Below are positions 19,981 through 29,117 of a stretch of DNA of 41,086 nt, piece by piece (the stretch's first letter is position 1; each line of letters starts with the position of its first letter). This stretch comes from Candidatus Aenigmatarchaeota archaeon (GTDB taxonomy: Archaea > Aenigmatarchaeota > Aenigmatarchaeia > CG10238-14 > SpSt-28). The translations under genes and the position numbers were made by a program. The stretch is from the NCBI GenBank assembly GCA_018920305.1, contig JAHLMO010000004.1:1-41086 (forward strand), in the 5' to 3' direction. Below the pieces are notes generated by a model. The model was not told the DNA's origin. It made no database searches and worked only from the letters and a program-made list of their open reading frames with translations.

Positions 19981-20316
19981 ATGAAAATCTTATGCGAAGT
20001 TGTTAGTAACGAGTTTTTGCCTATAGTTAGAGCTTTGATATCTAAGAATTTAATAGAAAAATATGGATTTACACAAACTGAAGTAGCTGAAATATTAGGA
20101 GTATCTCAACCTCTAATTTCCTTTTATCTTTCTGGTTTAAGAGCAAAAAACGTTAAAAAATTTCTAGAAAACAAAAAGGAAGTTCTCGAAGAAATTGAAA
20201 ATCTATGTAGAAAAATTGTATACGAAAAAATAGACGAAAAAGAGCTTGCTCAAAAAATTATTGAAATAGCGAAAAAATGTTATAAAGAAGATAATGTGAT
20301 AATTCCATGCAGATAG
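19981..20316 (+). CDS. HTH transcriptional regulator (XRE-type)
   Basis: EKYGFTQTEVAEILGVSQPLISFYLSGLR. Confidence 0.78.
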   Translation: MKILCEVVSNEFLPIVRALISKNLIEKYGFTQTEVAEILGVSQPLISFYLSGLRAKNVKKFLENKKEVLEEIENLCRKIVYEKIDEKELAQKIIEIAKKCYKEDNVIIPCR

Positions 20317-21555
20317 CTATTCGTATCTTAATGCTTCTATAGCTTCTAATTTCGAAGCCCTTTTAGCTGGGAAATATCCGGCAAGAGTTCCACTTAAAAA
20401 TCCAATTAGAAGAGCAATACCGATTGAAGTATACTCAATAGTAAAGAAATTTTCTATTCCAGCTCTAAATATCGTGGAACTCATATAACTAGTTACTATA
20501 TATTGTAGACCTAAAGAAAGAAGTATTCCAATTATGCAACCAATGATAGAGCCAATCAATCCTATTATTGCAGATTCAAATAAGAAAATTTTTAGAATAT
20601 CTCTGTTTCTTGCTCCTATCGCTTTTAATATTCCTATTTCTTTTGTTCTTTCCATGACAGCTGTAAACATGGTATTAGAAATTCCTACAGAACCAACTAA
20701 AATAGAAACAAAAGCTATCGATAGAAGAAACAATGATAAAGTAGATAGAGTTTCTGAAACTATGCTTCTGTAAAAGGAAGGAGTTACTATTGTAAAAGTT
20801 TCTCTTCCCTCTCTTTCTCTTCTTAAATATAATAGAAGTTCATAAACCTTTTTTCCAACTTCTTCTATATCGTAATCATTTCTAACTTTTATTACAATAT
20901 GGCTTAATTGATTATTCGTTTCATAAATTTTTTTAAAATCTTTAATCGAAATAAAAACTGCTCTATCAAAATTGCTTAACATTCCGCCAGCTTCATTTAA
21001 TATTCCAACTACTCTAAATGTTTTATTTAGTATTTGAATTTTATCTCCAACTTTTATATTTTCCTTAAAAAATTCGGTAGAAGCTCTAAATCCAAGAATT
21101 ACTTCTCCTTCTTTTTCTATAAACCTTCCATATTTAATTCCAATTCTTTCTGCCTCTATTTTTTTCCAAGAATCGATACCATAAATTCCATATACATTTA
21201 GTCCGTATTCTTCTCTCTTATACCTAACAGGTAAATTATGATAGAATACTCCATAGACATTTTCTACACCATCAATTTTTTTAATTCTCTCTACATCGCT
21301 TTCAGAAAAAGTAGCAGTTCTTGCAAATGCGAATTGTAGCTTTCTGCCCATCTGAACTGGTAATATAGTTATGATGTCTGAACCTAAACTTTTTTCTAAG
21401 CTATAAGCAATGCTTTTTTCCATAGCTTTTCCTAAATTAAATATTGCTACAAAAACGGCAGTTCCAATTATAATTCCTAGAATTGTTAAAAAACTTCTTA
21501 GTTTTCTTCTTTGTAAATTTTTGAAAACAATAATAAGAATTTCAATTAAATTCAT
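20317..21555 (-). CDS. ABC transporter permease, MacB/FtsX type
   Basis: LRSFLTILGIIIGTAVFVAI; VGSVGISNTMFTAVMERTKEIGILKAIGARNRDIL. Confidence 0.92.
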   Translation of the reverse strand: MNLIEILIIVFKNLQRRKLRSFLTILGIIIGTAVFVAIFNLGKAMEKSIAYSLEKSLGSDIITILPVQMGRKLQFAFARTATFSESDVERIKKIDGVENVYGVFYHNLPVRYKREEYGLNVYGIYGIDSWKKIEAERIGIKYGRFIEKEGEVILGFRASTEFFKENIKVGDKIQILNKTFRVVGILNEAGGMLSNFDRAVFISIKDFKKIYETNNQLSHIVIKVRNDYDIEEVGKKVYELLLYLRREREGRETFTIVTPSFYRSIVSETLSTLSLFLLSIAFVSILVGSVGISNTMFTAVMERTKEIGILKAIGARNRDILKIFLFESAIIGLIGSIIGCIIGILLSLGLQYIVTSYMSSTIFRAGIENFFTIEYTSIGIALLIGFLSGTLAGYFPAKRASKLEAIEALRYE

Positions 21556-22700
21556 TTCTTTTTTTTCTTAGAAAAAGATTTATAAATAATTATACTCAAA
21601 ATTATAAAAATTGATATAACGATGATATACAAAATAGGAAACATTTGAATAGATTGATTTGATCGTTGAACGTTTTTTATTCTTGATTGATATTTTTGAG
21701 AAATTATAAGATTAGAAGTTTCTATCGAAATTTCTTTTTCTTCTTCGTATTTATTATTCAAGGAGTCAAAATAAGTTAAACTAACTAATAAAAACTCTTT
21801 TAAATCAACATCGACTATATCATAATCTCCAGAATTCAATTCCTCTATAAAAAATGATTTTTCATTAATTTTTATTAAAATATTCTTTGCTTTTGATAAA
21901 CCAACGTTTACAATTTTTATGCTTACTCTATTTTCATAAACATCTTCTAGAAGAACATCTAATTTTGGTTTTGCTAAAACCTTTAATGAAAAGCTTTTTG
22001 TTTCATTAAAAATTCTTGAATAATCTTCATCAAAATATGAAATTAGGAATGGAATGCTATAATATCCTACGCTAGTCCAAGAATTAGCTAAAAGTGTAAT
22101 TGAAATTTTTGAAGATTCAAATTTTCTAATTTCTTTAATATAGAATTCATCTTTATGTGGAATTATATTTTGATTTGGTAAAATTTTTATTTTAACATCT
22201 CTTGCACTAGAATAACCACTATTATAAATTTCTAGTGTAACTGTAATGTTTTTTCCTAATTCTAAATATTCGCTTGAGAATTCAACATTTTTTATAAATA
22301 GAATTGGAAATCTAATAATTTTAATAGGAATATTGAGATCGAAGCTTTTCTTTTCAGAATCTATATAATATGAAATGTATGCTTTAATATTTGTTGTTTT
22401 TGCATTTTCACTTGTTTTAATTAAAAAACTTTGAGAAAATAAAGAGTTTGGAATTAGCTTTTCTAAATTAAATCTTTTTGGATAAATTTCTATATATTCG
22501 TTACTTTCGAAAATAATGTTTATAGATCTTATTTCATTTTTTGTAGGATTTTGAATATTTAAAATTAAAGTTGCATACGAATTTGGATATATTTCTTTTT
22601 CTGAAATTTGATAATTAACAATAAGCTGAGAATAGGTTGGAAACACTAGGAAAAAACCCAAAAACAATACTAATGTTTTTATTAAATTTTTCTTTGTCAT
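21552..22700 (-). CDS. Secreted/membrane-anchored CARDB-like (COG1361-type) protein of the ABC cluster
   Basis: N-terminal signal, Ig-like beta-strand pattern (YSSARDVKIKIL), C-terminal TM; overlaps both ABC genes by 4 nt. Confidence 0.65.
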   Translation of the reverse strand: MTKKNLIKTLVLFLGFFLVFPTYSQLIVNYQISEKEIYPNSYATLILNIQNPTKNEIRSINIIFESNEYIEIYPKRFNLEKLIPNSLFSQSFLIKTSENAKTTNIKAYISYYIDSEKKSFDLNIPIKIIRFPILFIKNVEFSSEYLELGKNITVTLEIYNSGYSSARDVKIKILPNQNIIPHKDEFYIKEIRKFESSKISITLLANSWTSVGYYSIPFLISYFDEDYSRIFNETKSFSLKVLAKPKLDVLLEDVYENRVSIKIVNVGLSKAKNILIKINEKSFFIEELNSGDYDIVDVDLKEFLLVSLTYFDSLNNKYEEEKEISIETSNLIISQKYQSRIKNVQRSNQSIQMFPILYIIVISIFIILSIIIYKSFSKKKKK

Positions 22701-23380
22701 GATAATTTTTCTTCTATAATTTTTCCATCTTTAATTCTTATTATTCTATCTGCATATCTAGTCAATTCTTGATTATGAGTAACCATAATAATTGTCGTGC
22801 CACTATTATTTATTTTTTCAAATATTTTCATTACTTCCATCGCAGATTTATAATCTAAATTTCCTGTTGGTTCGTCTGCTAAAAGAATTTTAGGATTATT
22901 AGCTATTGCTCTAGCTATTGCAACCTTTTGTTGTTGACCTCCAGATAACTGGTTTGGTCTATTATAAAATCTTTCCTTTTCTAAACCAACTAATTCTAAT
23001 AATTCCATTGCTTTTTCTTTTGCATATTCTCTTGATTTTCCAGAAATTAACATTGGAAGCATTACACTTTCTAATGCATTTAAATATGGAAATAGATAAA
23101 AGAATTGAAATACAAAACCAATTTTTTCTCTTCTTATTAATGCTAATTCATTATCATCAAGCTTTGAAACATCTTCATTATCTATTATAACTTTTCCTTT
23201 AGATGGTTTATCTAAACAACCAATTATGTGAAGTAATGTTGATTTACCAGAGCCAGAGGGACCAAGAATACATAAAAACTCGCCTTTATCTACTTCTAAA
23301 TTGATTCCTTTCAAAACATAAACTTTAGAATTTCCAATAATATAATATTTCCAAATATTCTCTAGCTTTATAATTTTCAT
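22697..23380 (-). CDS. ABC transporter ATPase, MacB/LolD type
   Basis: LGPSGSGKSTLLHIIGCLDKPSKG, LSGGQQQKVAIARAIANNPKILLADEPTGNLD. Confidence 0.96.
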   Translation of the reverse strand: MKIIKLENIWKYYIIGNSKVYVLKGINLEVDKGEFLCILGPSGSGKSTLLHIIGCLDKPSKGKVIIDNEDVSKLDDNELALIRREKIGFVFQFFYLFPYLNALESVMLPMLISGKSREYAKEKAMELLELVGLEKERFYNRPNQLSGGQQQKVAIARAIANNPKILLADEPTGNLDYKSAMEVMKIFEKINNSGTTIIMVTHNQELTRYADRIIRIKDGKIIEEKLS

Positions 23381-23458
23381 ATAATAAATTTACGATAAAT
23401 GGAAAATTTAAAAATTATCAAAAATTTAATGGATTGTGTTCTGAGAAATCAAGAAAGC

Positions 23459-24274
23459 TTAAGAAATTAAAGTTCTATTTAAAAGTTTAAGGAATTGAAA
23501 CAATATATATGCAAGATTTATAGCACTTTCTTTATTTTCTATTACAAATTCAACAAAATCTATTGCAACTATTTTTTTTATTTCTAATGAATTTATTATC
23601 TTGTAAATTTCATACATATTCAATCCAAAAGCTTCGGGAAAATTAGATTTTATCAAATAGTTTTCCATAACATCTACATCAAAGCTTATGTAAGTGCTTT
23701 CATATGATTTTAAGAAATTATTTATCTTTTTGATTGAATTTTCTAAATTTTCCTTTATATCAAAACTTGTAATATATTTAATTTTTTTATATTTTAAAAA
23801 CTCTTTTTCATCTTCATCCAAACTTCTTATACCTATTAGAAAAATTCTCTTAGAATCGATGGATTCTAACAGTCTTCTTAACCATGTAGCTCTTGAATAT
23901 TTATTTTCGTAGAAATTTTTTAAATCGGCATGTGCATCAAATATTAAAAATGAAAAATCTTCTTTGAATACTTGAGAAGAAAAAAACGTTATTAAATGAT
24001 TAGAAGAGAATATAATCGGAATTTTTTTATCGCTAGAAATTTTTAATATTTTTTGATAGATTTCTTCGAATTTTTTAATCCTTATATTTCCAAAATCAAA
24101 AATTTTTAAATTTTTCATTACATTATCAAAATTTTTAGGATCTAAAGGTTCTATATCTGCAAACTCTCTTAGTTTTTCTAAGTTTTTCTTTTCACTTTTT
24201 GTTTGATAAAAAGAAATTAGGCAAACATTAGATTCTTCGTATCCATGAATTGCAAATTTGAATTTTTTTACCAT
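23459..24274 (-). CDS. Ureohydrolase (arginase/agmatinase superfamily)
   Basis: IFDAHADLKNFYE, YISFDVDVMENYL, upstream NHLITFF. Confidence 0.75.
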   Translation of the reverse strand: MVKKFKFAIHGYEESNVCLISFYQTKSEKKNLEKLREFADIEPLDPKNFDNVMKNLKIFDFGNIRIKKFEEIYQKILKISSDKKIPIIFSSNHLITFFSSQVFKEDFSFLIFDAHADLKNFYENKYSRATWLRRLLESIDSKRIFLIGIRSLDEDEKEFLKYKKIKYITSFDIKENLENSIKKINNFLKSYESTYISFDVDVMENYLIKSNFPEAFGLNMYEIYKIINSLEIKKIVAIDFVEFVIENKESAINLAYILFQFLKLLNRTLIS

Positions 24275-24275
24275 T

Positions 24276-25364
24276 TTATGAATTTTTAAATATTTTTATT
24301 AGTTCTTCGAAATAAGAAGTTCTTATTGATTTAGAGTCAAGATAACTTTTACTGGCTTTTAAATTTTTTTCTTTTAATTTCTGAATTAAAAAGTTTATAC
24401 TTTTTACATTAGTTTTTAATTTTTTTGCTAGAAGATGAGTATTGAAAGATATTGGAGGTATTGTATAATCTTCTGCAATATCGTTTAGAGCTTTTTCAAA
24501 AATTTTTCTTACTTCTGGATTTTCGACATTTTTAATAGATTTTTCAATATACTTTTCATCAAAAAGTTTTCCTATATATGTAGGTCCAAAATGCGAGAAC
24601 TTTTCATTACATATTTCGCATTTTTCATGAATACCAATTTTTTTGTTTAAACATGCTTTACAAAAACTTATAAAGTTTATATTTTCTCTAAGGTTCTTTT
24701 CAATTTTCTTTATAGACGATTTTTTAAGAATTATATATACTTTAGCGAAATGTTTTTCTGAAAAACTAAAAACCACATTTGAAATATATTCGAATGCACT
24801 AAAAAAATTAATAGTTTCTGAAATTAAATTTCTAATAGCAATTTCCCTTTCCATGTCATTTTCATAACAAAATATTCCATATCTCATTAAACATTTATCA
24901 CTATATTTTCCAGCTAGAGTTGCAATATCTGTTGCTGTTAAAGATAAAAGAGTTTCCTTAGATAAAAAATCTAAAATGTATGGAAAGAAAGATATTGGAG
25001 ATCCAAACGGATCTATATCTATTATATTAAACTTTTCGTTTAATTTACATTTCAAATTCTTTGCATTTTCGTTTAATATATTTATCTTTACATCGTTTAT
25101 TTTTGCATTTAATTTTAGATATTCTATTGCTTCTCTACTAACATCATTTGAATAAACCTCTAAATAGGGAATAGATTTTTTTATTCTTATCGAATTTGCA
25201 CCTATTGAAGCCAATAAATCTAGAAATTTATAATTCTCTTTTGCAAAATTTTTATAAATTTCGATATTTAGATTTCTTACAATTTTCATTTGCGGATTAT
25301 AAAAACTCTTTTTGTTTAGTAGCTTATTTAGTTTCAATTTAATATCTTCTTCAAAAATTTCCAT
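24276..25364 (-). CDS. trm1: tRNA (guanine26-N2)-dimethyltransferase Trm1
   Basis: FYNPQMKIVRNLNI, FLDLLASIGANSIR, NIIDIDPFGSPISFF, LLSLTATDIATLAGKYSDKCLMRYG. Confidence 0.92.
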   Translation of the reverse strand: MEIFEEDIKLKLNKLLNKKSFYNPQMKIVRNLNIEIYKNFAKENYKFLDLLASIGANSIRIKKSIPYLEVYSNDVSREAIEYLKLNAKINDVKINILNENAKNLKCKLNEKFNIIDIDPFGSPISFFPYILDFLSKETLLSLTATDIATLAGKYSDKCLMRYGIFCYENDMEREIAIRNLISETINFFSAFEYISNVVFSFSEKHFAKVYIILKKSSIKKIEKNLRENINFISFCKACLNKKIGIHEKCEICNEKFSHFGPTYIGKLFDEKYIEKSIKNVENPEVRKIFEKALNDIAEDYTIPPISFNTHLLAKKLKTNVKSINFLIQKLKEKNLKASKSYLDSKSIRTSYFEELIKIFKNS

Positions 25365-25383
25365 ATTTTAGAAAACAAACGAA

Positions 25384-25400
25384 AGCAATATATATACTTA
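25384..25400 (+). promoter_or_regulatory. BRE/TATA promoter of the 23S rRNA gene
   Basis: GAAAGCAATATATATACTTA upstream of the leader; similar to the promoter at 39993-40008. Confidence 0.55.
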
Positions 25401-25498
25401 AGTTATAATTGATAAATTATACTAGCCGATGAAATAATGGAATATAATATAAATGATCTCTAATGAGTGCAGTGGGCACCTATAGAGGCTTAGATGCA

Positions 25499-25523
25499 AC
25501 CCTTAGCATATTTTGCTAAGGGT
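25499..25523 (+). other. Hairpin in the pre-23S leader: 10-bp perfect stem, 5-nt loop
   Basis: ACCCTTAGCA (25499-25508) - TATTT - TGCTAAGGGT (25514-25523). Confidence 0.7.
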
Positions 25524-25555
25524 GAAGATTGAAAGCGATGATATGAGCTTAATGA

Positions 25556-25588
25556 GAGGGAGATACAAGATAATATTCGGGTTGGTGG
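25556..25588 (+). other. 5' strand of the pre-23S bulge-helix-bulge processing stem
   Basis: GAGGGAGATACAAGA-TAAT-ATT-CGGGTTGGTGG, complementary to 28589-28621. Confidence 0.85.
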
Positions 25589-28500
25589 TGCTAAGCCCGC
25601 CGGGGGATGCCTCGGCTCGGGAGCCGAAGAAGGGCGTGCCAAGCTGCGATAAGCCCGGGGTAGGCGCATGGAGCCTTTGATCCCGGGATCCCCGAATGGG
25701 AATCCTGCTAGGGATTTAAGATCCCTAGCACTCGGGCTTTATGCTCGAGGGGGAACGGGGGGAAGTGAAGCATCTCAGTACCCCCAGGAAAAGAAATCAA
25801 TAGAGATGCCGGGAGTAGGGGCGACCGAAACCGGCACAGGGCAAACCGAACTCTATAGCGATGAGCTATAGGGGATGTGGAGTTGTAGGACCCGGGTCTA
25901 CCCTTCCTCCCATATCCGAAGTCCGCTAGAATGCGGCGCCGTAGAGGGTGATAGCCCCGTAGGAGAAATGGGAGGGGGGTAATGCCGGGTATTCTGAGTA
26001 CCACTGCGTGGTTTCGCAGTGGGAAGCTGGGGGGCATTACCCTCCAACTCTAAATACTCCCCGAGTCCGATAGCGAACTAAGTATCGTGAGAGAAAGGTG
26101 AAAAGAACTGCGTGAGCAGAGTGAAAAGAGCCTGAAACCGGCGGGCGACGGTTAGCCATGGCCCAAAAGCTTACCTCCTCTAAAGAGCTAAATACTCGAA
26201 GAGGGGGTAGCGGGGTCATGGCGTCCGTGTTGAAAAACGGGCCAGGGAGTGTGGGGGAGTGGCGAGCTTAAGAGAATTAATCTCGAAAGCGTAGCGAAAG
26301 CGATTTCCCGCAGCGCATATGCGCGAGGGGAAAGGTCTTAAAGGGCCTTAAGTCACTTCCCCACAACCGGAAGCCGGGCGATCTAGGCCGGGGCAGGGTG
26401 AAGGGGGTTAATAACCCCTGGAGGTCCGAAGGGGTGGTGAGATGCCAGTCTCTCCTCTGACCCCGGTCTAGGGGTGATAAGCCAAACGAGCCCGGGCATA
26501 GCCGGTTCCCCCCGAAATAGTCCACAGGCTAGCCTCCCTGGAGCATTCCTGGCGTGTAGAGTTACTGATTGAACGATAAGGGCCGAAAGGCCTGGTCGTT
26601 CAGTCAAACTCCGAAGCACCAGGATGCGAAGAAGGGGGGAGTTGGGGTGCTGGGGAAAGCTCGGCATCCGAAAGGGGAACAACCCAGTCCCGGGTTAAGG
26701 TCCCAAAGTGGTCTCTAAGTGCCGAAGGGGTCAACCCCCTTAGACAGCGGGGCCGTAGGCCTAGAAGTAGCCATCGGCTAAAAAGTGTGTAACAACTTAC
26801 CCGCCGAGGGGGTTGGCCTTGAAAATGGAAGGGACTAAGAGACTCACCGAGACCCGGGACCACCTAGCTGAGCTAGGTGGTGGTAGGGGGGCGTGCTATG
26901 GGTTGAGAAGGGGGTGAGTGATCATCCCTGGAACCCATAGCAATGCAGATCCTGGCAGCAGTAGCAGCTTAGTGGGGTGAAAATCCCCACTCCCTTAGGG
27001 GCAAGGGTTTGCCGGCAATGTTCGTCAGCCGGCAGTTAGCCGGTCCTAAGGGCAGGGCTAATCTACCTGCCCGAAAGGGAAACCGGTTAATATTCCGGTG
27101 CCACCCCCATACATGCGGCAACGCAAGCCCTGTTGGTGACGCCTCGGGCTAGGCGGAGGTAACCCAAGCCTATAAGCCCCCGAAGTCTCGTAATGAGGAG
27201 AAGGGGGTGAAATGGCGATGGGCCTGGTGTATGCCAGGTTCCGCCGATGCCTGGGGCCTGTGAAAAGCCAACAGGGAAGGATTGGGGGCGACCGTACCGA
27301 GAACCGACACAGGTGCCCTGGCTGAGAAGGCTAAGGGGGTGCGGGATAACCCGCCCTAGGGAACTCGGCAAGTTGGCCCCGTATGTTCGCTAGAAGGGGT
27401 GCCTGGACTCCTGAACTATCGCTCAGCGAAAAGCTGGGTGATAGCTAGGGAGCCCAGGTCGCAGTGACAAGGGGAGGGCGACTGTTTAACAAAAACATAG
27501 GGGGCTGCAAGCCCGAAAGGGTGTGTACAGCCCCTGAGGTCTGCCCAGCGGGGGTGTGTGAAAGCCGGTTCCAACCGGCTGAAGCCACCCCCGAGCGGCG
27601 GCGGTAACCCTGACCGTCGTAAAGTACCGTAATTCCTTGCCGCTTAATTGGCGGCCAGGGAACGGCTTAACGACCCTCCCACTGTCCCAGGGCGGGACCC
27701 GGCGAAAATACCATCCTGGTGAATAGGCTAGGGACCTCCAGCGGGAAGCGAAGACCCCGTGGAGCTTTACTGCAGCCTGGCGTTGCCCTCTGGGTAAGGA
27801 TACGTAGAGTAGGTGGGAGCAATGAAGATGTGGCTCCGGCTACATCGGATGCGAAAGTGAAACACCACCTATCCTTACCTAGGGGGCTAACTCGGATGAG
27901 GACAGCGCCAGGTGGGCAGTTCGGCTGGGGCGGCTCCCTTCGAAAAGATATCGGAGGGGCCCAAAGGTCAGCTCAGGCGGGTCAGAAATCCGCCGTAGAG
28001 TGCAAGGGCAAAAGCTGGCCTGACTGGATCCCGACAACAAGGGATCCAGAGGCGAAAGCCGGGCCTAGCGATACGCTGGTTGCCTGTAATGGGCGCCAGC
28101 GGTAACGGAAAAGCTACCCCGGGGATAATGGGTCCGTGGCCGGCGAGAGTCCATATCGACCCGGCGCGTTGATACGTAGATGTCGGCTCCCCCCCTCCTG
28201 GGCGTGCAGAAGCGCCCAAGGGTACAGGTGCCCACTGGTTAAAGGGGGACGTTAGCTGGGTTCAGAACGTGGTGACACAGTTCGGCCGGTATCTGCTGGG
28301 GGTGCAGGGGGCCTGACCGGAACGACCTCCTAGTACGAAAGGAACGGAGGTCGGGGGCCTCTGGTGTACCGGTTGTTAATCGCAAGCCGGGCAGCTACGC
28401 CCCAGTGGATAAGCCCTGAAAGCATCTAAGGGCGAAGTCACCCGGGAAAACAGGCCCCCAATCGTACTGCTGGGAGAAATCCCGGCAGTACGACGAAGCC

Positions 28501-28599
28501 CCTCCTAGACGAGGAGGTTGATGGGGTGGGGGTGTAAGCGTCGAGCTTTCGAGCGAGGCGCGAGCCCGCCACTCCCAATAAGGCTAGGCCACCAACCCG
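25578..28599 (+). rRNA. rrl: 23S (large subunit) ribosomal RNA; mature ends approximate
   Basis: Recognisable LSU blocks: P-loop GCTGGGGCGGCTCCC, GAAGACCCCGTGGAGCTTTACTGCAGCCTG, CTACCCCGGGGATAA, AGCTGGGTTCAGAACG, CCTAGTACGAAAGGAACGGAGG; terminal complementary stem; high GC island. Confidence 0.97.
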
Positions 28600-28621
28600 A
28601 TTAAAATCTTGTATCTCCCTC
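28589..28621 (+). other. 3' strand of the pre-23S bulge-helix-bulge processing stem
   Basis: CCACCAACCCG-ATTA-AAA-TCTTGTATCTCCCTC. Confidence 0.85.
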
Positions 28622-28677
28622 AATGGTTAAGTAATTAGAAAAAAATATTTATACTTTTTCGTATATAAATTAATAAC

Positions 28678-28869
28678 ATGATAATACCGGTTAGATGTTT
28701 TACATGTGGAAAAGTAATAGGACATTTATGGGAAGAATATGAAAGAAGAGTTAAAAATGGAGAGGAAGCAAAAAAAGTTTTAGATGATTTAGGATTAAAA
28801 AAATATTGTTGTAGACAAATACTTTTAACTCATAGAGAATTAATAAAAGAAATTGCAAAATTTAAATAA
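28678..28869 (+). CDS. rpoN: DNA-directed RNA polymerase subunit N
   Basis: [28 protein letters not shown]...[15 protein letters not shown]. Confidence 0.97.
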   Translation: MIIPVRCFTCGKVIGHLWEEYERRVKNGEEAKKVLDDLGLKKYCCRQILLTHRELIKEIAKFK

Positions 28870-29117
28870 TGTATCCAAAAGATAGATTAACAAGATTTGA
28901 AGTAGCGAGAATTATTTCAGCAAGAGCACTACAAATCGAATTTGGTGCTCCTTGTTTTGTCGATATAAAAGGAAATTCAATACAAAAAGCTAAAGAAGAA
29001 TTTAAGAGAAAATTAATACCTTTATCTGTTAGAAGAAGGATGCCTAATGGAGAAATAGTTGAAGTTGATTTAGAAAAAGCTATTGATAATTGGCTGAAGG
29101 AACACGGCGACGTTTAA
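28869..29117 (+). CDS. rpoK: DNA-directed RNA polymerase subunit K
   Basis: DRLTRFEVARIISARALQIEFGAPCFVDI...KLIPLSVRRRMPNG. Confidence 0.93.
   Translation: MYPKDRLTRFEVARIISARALQIEFGAPCFVDIKGNSIQKAKEEFKRKLIPLSVRRRMPNGEIVEVDLEKAIDNWLKEHGDV

Noticed and set aside
25420-25555. Leader region as a tRNA, split tRNA or C/D-box sRNA
   Set aside because: No T-loop GGTTCRANNCC and no convincing C (RUGAUGA) plus D (CUGA) box pair; kept only as an unexplained structured leader.
25668-28623. ORFs of 60-128 aa on both strands inside 25.7-28.6 kb
   Set aside because: They lie entirely within the 23S rRNA gene; low-complexity Pro/Arg/Gly-rich translations are artefacts of GC-rich rRNA.
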